Positions 16,249 to 23,023 of a stretch of 64,000 bases of DNA are shown in pieces (position 1 is the first letter of the stretch; the number at the start of each line of letters is the position of its first letter). Where the stretch lies: NCBI RefSeq assembly GCF_005222785.1, contig NZ_STGH01000001.1:1674001-1738000 (forward strand), read 5' to 3'. Below the pieces are notes generated by a model. That model was given only the letters and a program-made list of their open reading frames with translations. It ran no database searches and had not been told where the DNA came from. Both the position numbers and the translations under genes were made by a program. This DNA is from Rhodobacter sp. SY28-1. Its GTDB lineage: Bacteria; Pseudomonadota; Alphaproteobacteria; Rhodobacterales; Rhodobacteraceae.

Positions 16249-18107
16249 CTGAGTTCAGGGAGATAGTCGTTCTGGGATCGCCACGATCCGGGTCGAACCT
16301 CTTGTGTTCGATCCTGCGGGACCTGCCGGACAACATCGGGTTCTTCGAGATCCTGGCCAAGGACAGGATCGAGGGGTTGCAGTGGCATCCCGCGGTCGAG
16401 GCGCGGGTGGCCGCCAGTCTTACGGTTCCGGGCGCGACGGCCGACAGCGCCGAGCTGATCGCCGCCCGGGACAGTGACCCGGTGGCGTTCTTCGATGCCC
16501 TGTCGAAGGGCGCGCGAGAGGCAGGCGCGCGATCGATCACCTGCAAGATCTTCGACCACCAGATTTCCATTCCCCACCTGGACGCGATCCTGCGCCGCCC
16601 GAACCTGAGGGTGATCTTCCTGTCCCGTCGCAGGATCGACCGCTTCATCTCGGCGGAAAAGGCCCGGATCAGTGGCAAATACCTGCAGGCCAACACGACC
16701 GAGACCCGCCCCTTGATCAGCACGCTCGGTTTCCTGAAGGAGATGTTCCAGGACGACCACCAACTGGAGGCAATGTATCGCAGCGTCCGGACTGCGGGCG
16801 TTCCCTACAGCTACCTGAACTATGAACGCGATCTGGACATCGACCAGGACCAGCGCAAGGCGCGCATTTCCGATGCCCTTGTCGCCGTGGGCCTGCCACA
16901 GGGTGTTTCGCATGCAAGGCCGGAGAACTGGCTTGTCAAACAGGATGAAAGCCCGGATTGGCGCCTGAAGATCGCCAACGGCTTTGAGACCGCGGCGGCC
17001 CTGGCCGGGTGCGGCCTGCTGGACTATGCGCAAGAGGCGCCGCTGGAGTGCTTCCTGTCATCGCCAGCGCCCGCAAGACCGGCCGCCAGCCCCAAGCAGG
17101 CCGAGATTGAAAACCCGCTTGAAATGCATGTGACCTCGGCGGTTCTGTCGGTTGATCCGGTGATGACGATCACGTCGATCCAGTACAACACCTCACCGCT
17201 TGCCGCTGTCATGGCGACCGCGACCGGGATCTTCGGTGACAGGAAAGGTCTGCATTTCCTGCGCCCGTCCTGGACGATGGAACGGGGGTCGCTGAGCGAG
17301 CTGGCGCAGGCGGTTACCGCGGCGGAAAGCGCCAACCCGGGGCAGGTTTTTGTTGCCCTGCATGCGTCAGACAAGGAGGAGGAGAAGTATCGCGCACACG
17401 GCATCCGCTCGATCCTTGGGAATTCGAACATCTTTGCCGACGAACGGATCTGGGCCGAAGATGCCCCGCCGCCTCCGGGCCTTGAACCGGCTGACGCGAT
17501 CTACATCGCGCGACTGGCCAGCTGGAAGAACCACCGGCTGGCAGCCCGGCTGGACCGCCCGCTGTTCGTCTATGGTCGGCGCGATCTGCTTGAGAACCCC
17601 GGACTGCTGGACGACTATCGCGCGCAGCTTCCTACGGCGCAGTTCGTGAACCATCTGCTGGGCGACGGCAGCCATCTGCAACTGACCCACGAAGACATCG
17701 CAAAGGTCATGTCCTGCGCCCGCGTGGGGCTGGCCTTGTCCCAGGTCGAGGGCGTCATGCGCGCCTCGATGGAATGCCTGCTGTCGGGCCTGCCGCTGGT
17801 CACCGTTCCGTCCATCGGCGGCCGAGACGCCTTTCTGTCCGCGTCCAATTCCGTGATTGTCGACGCTACGCCCGAAGCCGTTGCGGCGGGGGTGGCGGAA
17901 ATGGTGGCGCGGCGGCTGACCCGCAACGAAGTGCGCCGTGCCACGATGGATCTGGTGAAGACCGCGCGCCGCAGTTTTCTGGAGGAGGCGAACCGGGTCG
18001 CGCAGGGCCACCTGGGACCGCAAGCGCCACCCGTCACGATGGGACCGCTTGTGGGACATATCAACCGATACCGTCCTCTGAGGGATGTTCTGGGGGGCTT
18101 GCGATGA
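16245..18107 (+). CDS. Sulfotransferase-like domain fused to a GT-B glycosyltransferase half
   Basis: 620 residues from the ATG at 16245, inside the previous stop (ATGA). Residues ~1-270 resemble NodH/Stf0-type sulfotransferases: VLGSPRSGSNLLCSIL is the PAPS 5'-phosphosulfate loop, and LRVIFLSRRRIDRFISAEKA supplies the 3'-phosphate-binding region. Residues ~300-610 resemble a GT-B glycosyltransferase, best seen in ALSQVEGVMRASMECLLSG and LVTVPSIGGRDAF, the retaining-GT nucleotide-sugar region. The fusion suggests one polypeptide both sulfates and glycosylates a surface glycan. The GT half lacks an obvious N-terminal acceptor lobe, so it may be degenerate. The next gene overlaps its stop. Confidence 0.75.
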   Translation: MTEFREIVVLGSPRSGSNLLCSILRDLPDNIGFFEILAKDRIEGLQWHPAVEARVAASLTVPGATADSAELIAARDSDPVAFFDALSKGAREAGARSITCKIFDHQISIPHLDAILRRPNLRVIFLSRRRIDRFISAEKARISGKYLQANTTETRPLISTLGFLKEMFQDDHQLEAMYRSVRTAGVPYSYLNYERDLDIDQDQRKARISDALVAVGLPQGVSHARPENWLVKQDESPDWRLKIANGFETAAALAGCGLLDYAQEAPLECFLSSPAPARPAASPKQAEIENPLEMHVTSAVLSVDPVMTITSIQYNTSPLAAVMATATGIFGDRKGLHFLRPSWTMERGSLSELAQAVTAAESANPGQVFVALHASDKEEEKYRAHGIRSILGNSNIFADERIWAEDAPPPPGLEPADAIYIARLASWKNHRLAARLDRPLFVYGRRDLLENPGLLDDYRAQLPTAQFVNHLLGDGSHLQLTHEDIAKVMSCARVGLALSQVEGVMRASMECLLSGLPLVTVPSIGGRDAFLSASNSVIVDATPEAVAAGVAEMVARRLTRNEVRRATMDLVKTARRSFLEEANRVAQGHLGPQAPPVTMGPLVGHINRYRPLRDVLGGLR

Positions 18108-18415
18108 TTGCCTTTGAAAGCCCGGAAGGGCACCAGTTGCGGGCCCTTCGCCCGTCCCTTTCGGCGACGATGGCGCTGTGGCTGGCCGCCCTCACGGACG
18201 GCGATGACGAATGGTCTGCCTGGGCGCGGGACCGGCTTGCCGATGTGAGCGACACGCCGGATGTCCTGGCCCTGCGCTTCATCCAGGCGGCAAGCGATCA
18301 GGACCTTATGCGCGCCCGCCAGATGTGGGCCATTCTGGCGTCCTTGCCGACGGAGACCACAGCTGGCAGCATCCTCAAGGCCGCGCGCGACCTGCGTGCT
18401 TCCCTGCCGATCTGA
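18104..18415 (+). CDS. Small alpha-helical protein of unknown function
   Basis: 103 residues from the ATG at 18104, which overlaps the preceding stop by four bases (ATGA). The sequence MIAFESPEGHQLRALRP is followed by several amphipathic helices (TMALWLAALTDGDDEWSAW, VLALRFIQAASDQDLMRARQ). No signal peptide, membrane segment or known motif is seen. Its tight coupling suggests an accessory of the sulfotransferase/glycosyltransferase. Last gene of the operon; tRNA-Tyr follows on the opposite strand. Confidence 0.6.
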   Translation: MIAFESPEGHQLRALRPSLSATMALWLAALTDGDDEWSAWARDRLADVSDTPDVLALRFIQAASDQDLMRARQMWAILASLPTETTAGSILKAARDLRASLPI

Positions 18416-18427
18416 CTGTCCAGAAGA

Positions 18428-18511
18428 TGGTGGGCGATCCTGGAATCGAACCAGGCATGAGTCGCCTCGGCGGAGTTACAGTCCGCTGCCACACCTTGTA
18501 GCATATCGCCC
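18428..18511 (-). tRNA. tRNA-Tyr (anticodon GTA)
   Basis: Read on the minus strand from 18511, the acceptor stem GGGCGAT pairs with ATCGCCC, followed by discriminator A and an encoded CCA (18430-18428). The anticodon stem GCGGA/TCCGC encloses loop CTGTAAC, giving GTA. The T arm is CCTGG-TTCGATT-CCAGG. A 14-base variable arm marks it as a class II tRNA, as bacterial tRNA-Tyr is. Confidence 0.95.
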
Positions 18512-18642
18512 ACTGCGGCGTCGTGTACTCAAGGGGGCCGGGGGCGTCAAGGGTGGATCAGAGCCGACGGGGCCAAGTTTTCGGCTTGCATCACGCGGCG
18601 TCTGCGGGCCAAGGTCCGGGCCTGATTTCAGGGGGTTTTGCA

Positions 18643-19431
18643 ATGGCAGCGGGCGGAAAGAAACCGGCCTGGGTGGTCGAAAAGGAACGCGGTGAGCGGC
18701 GCGAGGCGCGGGAGACCGTCTGGCTTTTCGGGCTGCATGCGGTGCGGGACGCGCTGGTGAACCCCCGGCGCGAAAAGCTGCGGCTGGTGGTGACGAAGAA
18801 CGCGCTCGACAAGCTGGAGGCGGCAGTTGCGGCCTCGGGCATGGTGCCGGAGGTGGTGGAGCCGCGCAATTTCCGTGTGCCGATCGACGAAGGTTCGGTG
18901 CATCAGGGGGCAGCGGTCGAGGTCCGCGCGCTGAACTGGGGCAAGTTCACCGATGTCTGCGCGGCAGGCGAGGGGCTGCCGCTGGTTGTCCTGCTGGACC
19001 GGGTGACCGATCCGCACAACGTGGGGGCCATCCTGCGGTCGGCCGAGGTGTTCGGGGCGCGCGCGGTGATCGCGCCGAAGCATCACTCGGCGCCGGAAAC
19101 CGGGGCCCTGGCGAAGACGGCCAGCGGCGCGCTGGAGCGGCAGCCCTATCTGAAGGTGACGAACCTGGCCGAAGCGATGGAAGAGCTGAAGGACATGGGC
19201 TTTACCCTGATCGGGCTGGATGGTGAAGCGCCAGTGACCCTGGCGGATGCGGTGGCGGGCGTGGGTGGTCGGCCCATTGGGCTGGTGCTTGGGGCCGAGG
19301 GGCCGGGCCTGCGCGAAAAGACCCGCGAGACCTGCGATGTCCTCGCACGAATTCCCTTTGCCGGGGCATTCGGAAGCCTGAACGTGTCGAACGCAGCGGC
19401 GGTGTCACTGTATGCCGCGACACGCCGGTGA
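18643..19431 (+). CDS. rlmB: 23S rRNA (guanosine-2'-O-)-methyltransferase RlmB / TrmH-SpoU family
   Basis: 262 residues from the ATG at 18643. An N-terminal ribosomal L30-like substrate-binding region (LFGLHAVRDALVNPRREK) precedes the SpoU trefoil-knot domain. The three knot motifs are visible: LLDRVTDPHNVGAILRSAE, VLGAEGPGLREKTRE and GSLNVSNAAAVSLY. The protein 2'-O-methylates a ribosomal guanosine with SAM. Family membership is certain; the RlmB target is the usual one for this architecture. The strong terminator at 19554-19584 lies downstream. Confidence 0.9.
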   Translation: MAAGGKKPAWVVEKERGERREARETVWLFGLHAVRDALVNPRREKLRLVVTKNALDKLEAAVAASGMVPEVVEPRNFRVPIDEGSVHQGAAVEVRALNWGKFTDVCAAGEGLPLVVLLDRVTDPHNVGAILRSAEVFGARAVIAPKHHSAPETGALAKTASGALERQPYLKVTNLAEAMEELKDMGFTLIGLDGEAPVTLADAVAGVGGRPIGLVLGAEGPGLREKTRETCDVLARIPFAGAFGSLNVSNAAAVSLYAATRR

Positions 19432-19490
19432 AGGCCGCTTCGTTCACTTATTTGCGACAGGCCTTTAACCACGCATTCAGCTTTCTAAAT

Positions 19491-19584
19491 GACAGTGAAG
19501 AGGCACGGGACCGGAACCCCGTACTCTCTTCACTGTCCCTCGTTCCGCGACTTGGCGCCTGAGGTTCTCCTTGGGCGCCTTTTT
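19491..19584 (+). ncRNA. Candidate small RNA or attenuated leader: long hairpin followed by terminator
   Basis: GACAGTGAAGAG (19491-19502) and CTCTTCACTGTC (19526-19537) form a perfect 12-bp stem; its 23-base loop can pair further as ACGGG/CCCGT. About 16 bases later an intrinsic terminator (19554-19584) ends the unit 15 bases before the CoA-binding gene start. The two-hairpin layout is typical of a small RNA with its own terminator, or of a leader whose terminator controls the downstream gene. No Rfam family is recognised and no promoter is proven. Confidence 0.45.
19554..19584 (+). terminator. Intrinsic terminator
   Basis: GGCGCCTGAGG pairs with CCTTGGGCGCC as an 11-bp stem including two G-U pairs, around loop TTCT, followed directly by TTTTT (19580-19584). 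It ends transcription from rlmB or from the candidate small RNA. Confidence 0.85.
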
Positions 19585-19599
19585 CTATCGGGAGTGACC

Positions 19600-20007
19600 A
19601 TGACCAGCGACGCCGACATTCGCGACATCCTGACTTCGGTGAAAACCATTGCCCTGGTCGGCTGGTCGCCAAAGCCCGACCGGCCCAGCCACCGGGTGGC
19701 CGACTACTTGAAGCGCAAGGGCTATCGGGTGATCCCGGTGAATCCGGGGCAGGCGGGGCAGGAGGCCCTGGGCGAGACGGTCGTCGCGACGCTGGCCGAG
19801 GCCGGGCCGGTCGACATGGTCGACATTTTCCGCCGCAGCGAGGAGGCGGGGGCAGTGGCGGATGAGGCGGTGCGGTTGGGCGCGAAGGTCGTCTGGATGC
19901 AGCTGGGCGTGGTGGACGAGGCTGCGGCGAGCCGGGCGCGGGGGGCAGGGCTGCAGGTGGTGATGAACCGCTGCCCTGCGATCGAGATCCCGCGGCTGGG
20001 GCTTTAG
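19600..20007 (+). CDS. CoA-binding domain protein (YccU-like)
   Basis: 135 residues from the ATG at 19600, with GGGAG seven to ten bases upstream. A single Rossmann CoA-binding domain is seen: VKTIALVGWSPKPDRPSHRVADYL, then GYRVIPVNPG and VWMQLGVVDEAAASRA, ending NRCPAIEIPRL. This matches stand-alone CoA-binding proteins related to the succinyl-CoA synthetase alpha fold; their physiological role is poorly defined. It lies just after a strong terminator, so its expression either needs read-through or a promoter within the last few bases. It is convergent with the small membrane protein gene at 20004 and overlaps it by four bases. Confidence 0.85.
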   Translation: MTSDADIRDILTSVKTIALVGWSPKPDRPSHRVADYLKRKGYRVIPVNPGQAGQEALGETVVATLAEAGPVDMVDIFRRSEEAGAVADEAVRLGAKVVWMQLGVVDEAAASRARGAGLQVVMNRCPAIEIPRLGL

Positions 20008-20210
20008 GCCGCCGTCCGGCGCAGGTAGGGCCGGAAGAAGAGATAGAGTCCCGACACCATCATCAGCGCCAAGGGCGCGAGCGGCAGGAAGTAGACCGCC
20101 TGCGGCACGGTGATCCCGAGACCAAGCGACAGCCAGAGCGCGACGGACAACAGGGTGAAGAGAAGACCAAGCCAGCGGTGGCTCGTCCGGGCAAGGCTGT
20201 GCAGGGTCAT
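20004..20210 (-). CDS. Small two-helix membrane protein
   Basis: 68 residues from the ATG at 20210. It starts MTLHSLARTSHRWLGLLFTL; two hydrophobic segments (LLFTLLSVALWLSLGLGI and AVYFLPLAPLALMMVSGLYLF) are separated by a short loop, and the tail FRPYLRRTAA is basic. Its start overlaps the stop of the SRPBCC gene by four bases, which supports it as the third gene of an ArsR-led operon. Function unknown. Confidence 0.7.
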   Translation of the reverse strand: MTLHSLARTSHRWLGLLFTLLSVALWLSLGLGITVPQAVYFLPLAPLALMMVSGLYLFFRPYLRRTAA

Positions 20211-20650
20211 GTCGGGTCCTTTTCGTTTTCGATGCGGTGCAAAAGACCGTCGAGTTGCGCCAGGAAGCGCCGCCAGCCGGTGCCAGCCCCGCCGAGGGCC
20301 TGGGTCTGGTCCGGGCGGAAGCCGGACTGCTCCATCCTGAGGCGCGTGCCGGTGGCTGTCGGGGCAAGGGTCCAGGTAACCGTGGTGCGGATGCCGTTCG
20401 TCGCCTCGTCGCCCGAGGAACTCCACCGGTAAGCGAGGCGGGTCATCGGCGTGACTTCGGTCACCTCGCAGTCGGTGATGCCGTTCCAGTGCGGCATAGG
20501 CGGATGTCGGAAGGTGAAGCGGTGGCCGACCTCGGCCCGGAAGTCGTTCGCCATCAGCCAGTCGGCCAGCAGCGGGCCATCGGTCAGCGCGCGCCAGACC
20601 TTTGCGACCGGATGCGGCAGGTCTTTTTCAATCAGGATCGTGTCGGTCAT
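20207..20650 (-). CDS. SRPBCC (AHSA1-like, START superfamily) domain protein
   Basis: 147 residues. The fold is recognisable from EKDLPHPVAKVWRALTDGPLLADWLM at the N-terminus and TRLRMEQSGF / GWRRFLAQLDGLL at the C-terminus, typical of activator-of-Hsp90-ATPase homologue proteins that bind hydrophobic ligands in a helix-grip cavity. ArsR regulators are very often paired with such proteins, as here, where the ArsR gene overlaps it by four bases upstream. The ligand is unknown. Confidence 0.85.
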   Translation of the reverse strand: MTDTILIEKDLPHPVAKVWRALTDGPLLADWLMANDFRAEVGHRFTFRHPPMPHWNGITDCEVTEVTPMTRLAYRWSSSGDEATNGIRTTVTWTLAPTATGTRLRMEQSGFRPDQTQALGGAGTGWRRFLAQLDGLLHRIENEKDPT

Positions 20651-20976
20651 TGGTCCATCCGATTCAACGTGTCCTCCAGCGCGGCGAGCCGGTCATCCCA
20701 GAAGGCGCGGTAGAAGGTCATCCAGTCGAACAGCGGTGCCAGGGCCTTTGGTTCCGCCCGGTAGCGCACCTCGCGCCCCTCGGCCCGACCAGCGATCAGA
20801 CCGGCATTGCGCAGGATGGCGAGGTGCTTCGAGACAGCGGGCTGCGAGACCCCTGCCGTTTGAGTGAGCCGGACGACATTCGCCTCGCCATCGCGCATGA
20901 GCTGCTCAAGGAGCCCGCGGCGGGTGGGGTCGGCAAGGGCGTGGAAGAGCGTGTCTCGCGGGGTCAAATCGATCAC
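20647..20976 (-). CDS. ArsR family transcriptional regulator
   Basis: 109 residues. The winged-helix pattern is clear: LFHALADPTRRGLLEQL, then GVSQPAVSKHLAILRNAGLI and GREVRYRAEPKAL. The metal-sensing CxC motif of classical ArsR/SmtB proteins is absent, so it probably senses something other than metal, as do the ArsR members paired with SRPBCC genes. It heads an operon with the SRPBCC and small membrane genes. The dyad 9 bases upstream of its start suggests autorepression. Confidence 0.88.
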   Translation of the reverse strand: MIDLTPRDTLFHALADPTRRGLLEQLMRDGEANVVRLTQTAGVSQPAVSKHLAILRNAGLIAGRAEGREVRYRAEPKALAPLFDWMTFYRAFWDDRLAALEDTLNRMDQ

Positions 20977-20984
20977 CGTTTGGT

Positions 20985-20999
20985 TATGGATAATCCATA
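20985..20999. promoter_or_regulatory. Probable ArsR autoregulatory operator TATGGAT-A-ATCCATA
   Basis: A perfect 7-1-7 inverted repeat directly upstream of the ArsR start, where a repressor would block initiation. AT-rich dyads in this position are typical operators of this regulator family. Confidence 0.5.
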
Positions 21000-21085
21000 G
21001 CCGTTTGGTGATTGGTTTGTCAACGGTGATCCGGGGTCCTTCGAAGGACCTTGCAGAACTGTTCGGAAAGATTTGCGCCTTGTGG

Positions 21086-21391
21086 CTAGCGCTGTGCCTT
21101 TTCGGCGATGCCCGAGGTGCCTTCGCGGCGGTCCAGTTCGGCCAGCACTTCGTCCAAAGTCACGTCCCGCGCGGCGAGCATGACGAGGAGGTGGTAAAGG
21201 ACATCTGCCGCCTCGGCGGTCAGCCGGGCGCGGTCACCCTTCACGGCCTCAATGATCGCCTCGACGGCTTCTTCCCCGAACTTCTCGGCGCATTTCTCCG
21301 GGCCCTTGGACAGGAGCTTGGCGGTCCAGGAGGTCTCGGGGTCCGCCCCCTTGCGGGAGGCGATGCTGGCGGCGAGTTTTTCCAGGCTCAT
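21086..21391 (-). CDS. hisE: Phosphoribosyl-ATP pyrophosphatase
   Basis: 101 residues from the ATG at 21391, preceded by GAGGTGGG; a GTG two codons earlier is possible but less favoured. MSLEKLAASIASRK, SWTAKLLSKGPEKCAEKFGEEAVE and DVLYHLLVMLAA are the all-alpha HisE/MazG-type signature with conserved acidic residues for Mg2+. It hydrolyses PR-ATP to PR-AMP, the second step of histidine biosynthesis. It follows hisF by seven bases in the same operon. Confidence 0.95.
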   Translation of the reverse strand: MSLEKLAASIASRKGADPETSWTAKLLSKGPEKCAEKFGEEAVEAIIEAVKGDRARLTAEAADVLYHLLVMLAARDVTLDEVLAELDRREGTSGIAEKAQR

Positions 21392-21398
21392 GCCCACC

Positions 21399-22160
21399 TC
21401 ACGTCAGTCGAACGGGGATGCCGGCGGCGGCCATGTGGGCCTTGGCCTGGCCGATGGTGAAGGTGCCGAAGTGGAAGATCGAGGCGGCGAGGACGGCGGA
21501 GGCGTGGCCCTCGGTGATGCCTTCGACGAGGTGGTCGAGCGTGCCCACGCCTCCGCTGGCGATGACGGGGATGTCCACGGCATCGGCGATGGCGCGGGTC
21601 AGGGGGATGTTGTAGCCGCCCTTGGTCCCGTCGCGGTCCATCGAGGTCAGGAGGATCTCGCCGGCCCCTTTCGCGGCGACGGTGCGGGCGAAGTCGACGG
21701 CGTCGATGCCGGTCGCGCGGCGGCCGCCGTGGGTGAAGATCTCCCACTTGCCGGGGGCGGTGGTCTTGGCGTCGATGGCCACCACGATGCACTGCGATCC
21801 GAAGCGATCGGCGGCCTCGGCGACCACATCCGGGTGGGCCACGGCGGCGGAGTTGAAGCTGACCTTGTCGGCCCCGGCGAGGAGGAGTTTTCTCACATCC
21901 TCGGGGGTCCGCACGCCACCGCCGACGGTGAGGGGCATGAAGCACTGTTCGGCGGTGCGGGTCACGAGGTCGTACATCGTAGCTCGGTTGTCCTCGGTCG
22001 CCATGATGTCGAGGAAGCAGAGCTCGTCCGCACCCGCGGCATCGTAGGCCTTCGCGGCCTCCACGGGATCGCCCGCGTCGATCAGGTCGACGAAATTGAC
22101 GCCCTTCACCACGCGGCCGTCGGCCACGTCGAGGCAGGGGATGATGCGGGTCTTTAGCAT
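21399..22160 (-). CDS. hisF: Imidazole glycerol phosphate synthase, cyclase subunit
   Basis: 253 residues from the ATG at 22160, the conserved start [20 protein letters not shown], whose aspartate is the first catalytic acid. [13 protein letters not shown] and [16 protein letters not shown], with the second catalytic aspartate, complete the TIM-barrel active site. It takes ammonia from HisH and converts PRFAR to IGP plus AICAR. It is co-transcribed with hisE, whereas hisH is encoded 6 kb away. A dyad resembling the metY one lies 56-70 bases upstream. Confidence 0.97.
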   Translation of the reverse strand: MLKTRIIPCLDVADGRVVKGVNFVDLIDAGDPVEAAKAYDAAGADELCFLDIMATEDNRATMYDLVTRTAEQCFMPLTVGGGVRTPEDVRKLLLAGADKVSFNSAAVAHPDVVAEAADRFGSQCIVVAIDAKTTAPGKWEIFTHGGRRATGIDAVDFARTVAAKGAGEILLTSMDRDGTKGGYNIPLTRAIADAVDIPVIASGGVGTLDHLVEGITEGHASAVLAASIFHFGTFTIGQAKAHMAAAGIPVRLT

Positions 22161-22215
22161 GGAAGGAGAGATGCCGCGCGGGGGGCGGAAAAGCAAGCGG
22201 GTTTGCGGGGTGGGA

Positions 22216-22230
22216 TGTCCACGGTGGGCA
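22216..22230. promoter_or_regulatory. Dyad TGTCCAC-G-GTGGGCA upstream of hisF
   Basis: Matches 14 of 15 positions of the perfect dyad upstream of metY (483-497) and lies in the hisF upstream region. Two amino-acid biosynthesis promoters sharing a dyad suggests a common regulator, though a match of this length can occur by chance in 64 kb. Confidence 0.35.
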
Positions 22231-22295
22231 TTTCCGGATTCCGTTTTGGAACCATGGGTTTGGGCGTGGGCGTTAGGGAATTGGAAACCCGATGG

Positions 22296-22739
22296 TTAAC
22301 GCCCGGTCGCCATCCGCGCCACGGCCCCGCGCGAGATCAGGATGTGGAAGGGCGTCACAAGCCGCAGATAGGCGCGGCCCCAGAGGTTGTGGGGGTGGAC
22401 CCAAGTGGACATGAACATCAGCCCGTCCTGCCGGAAGAGACCGATGCGGAAGTTCAGGTGGCGGTCGTCGGTGCCGAGGATCAGCTCGGTTTCGCTTTCC
22501 AGGCAGGTGGGGAAGATCGGGGCGTCCGGGTCTCCGGTCTTGAGGCCGAAGGGGCGGACGAGCGTGTTGCGAAGGGTGAGAAGTGCTGCGGCCCAGCCGG
22601 GGAGCGCGAGGCCACGGGTTGCGGCCTCACGCGGGGAGAGGGTGGAGGGGACCGAGTAGCAGTCAAGGAAGTCGCCCGGGTTGTGATGCGACCAGAGCGA
22701 GGACTGAGGGGGGAGGATGTCGGCGCGGACTTGGGTCAT
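22296..22739 (-). CDS. DUF2867 family protein
   Basis: 147 residues with the DUF2867 pattern: LPPQSSLWSHHNPGDFLDCYSV at the N-terminus, ESETELILGTDDRHLNFRIGL in the centre and FMSTWVHPHNLWGRAYLRLVTPFH near the C-terminus. No enzymatic role is established for the family. It resembles soluble lipid-binding folds, but that is speculation. No signal peptide is seen. It sits between hisF and the GMC oxidoreductase, on the his strand. Confidence 0.8.
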   Translation of the reverse strand: MTQVRADILPPQSSLWSHHNPGDFLDCYSVPSTLSPREAATRGLALPGWAAALLTLRNTLVRPFGLKTGDPDAPIFPTCLESETELILGTDDRHLNFRIGLFRQDGLMFMSTWVHPHNLWGRAYLRLVTPFHILISRGAVARMATGR

Positions 22740-23005
22740 GTGAAAAAAATCCCTCAGTTGCGACCGCTTGAACAGGAGGCAGGGTGACGCAGGTTAAGAG
22801 ATGGCTTGCTTTCTGCTGCCCTGAGTGTTCTTCGCCTGACGCAGGGTTCCGCCAAAAGTGACGATGGTCGGTTATGCGGACATCTTCCGTTAGCTGCAGC
22901 TTCCAACTTCCTGTTTCAAGTTGCGGGAGGACCGACAAAGAGGGCCAAAAGCGGTCTCCGACTGCGTTGCTCCAAAAAAGCCGGAGATGTAGCGGCCTTC
23001 GGAAC

Positions 23006-23020
23006 GTGATACTGTATCAC
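23006..23020. promoter_or_regulatory. Dyad GTGATAC-T-GTATCAC occupying the ribosome-binding position of the GMC gene
   Basis: A perfect 7-1-7 repeat ending four bases before the ATG at 23024. The form resembles GntR-type operators. It sits where a Shine-Dalgarno sequence should be and none is visible, so the mRNA may be leaderless or the site may act at RNA level. Confidence 0.5.
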
Positions 23021-23023
23021 ATC

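Noticed and set aside
13621-18511. Genomic island integrated at tRNA-Tyr
   Set aside because: No integrase gene, no direct repeat of the tRNA 3' end and no composition break was seen around the operon next to the tRNA.
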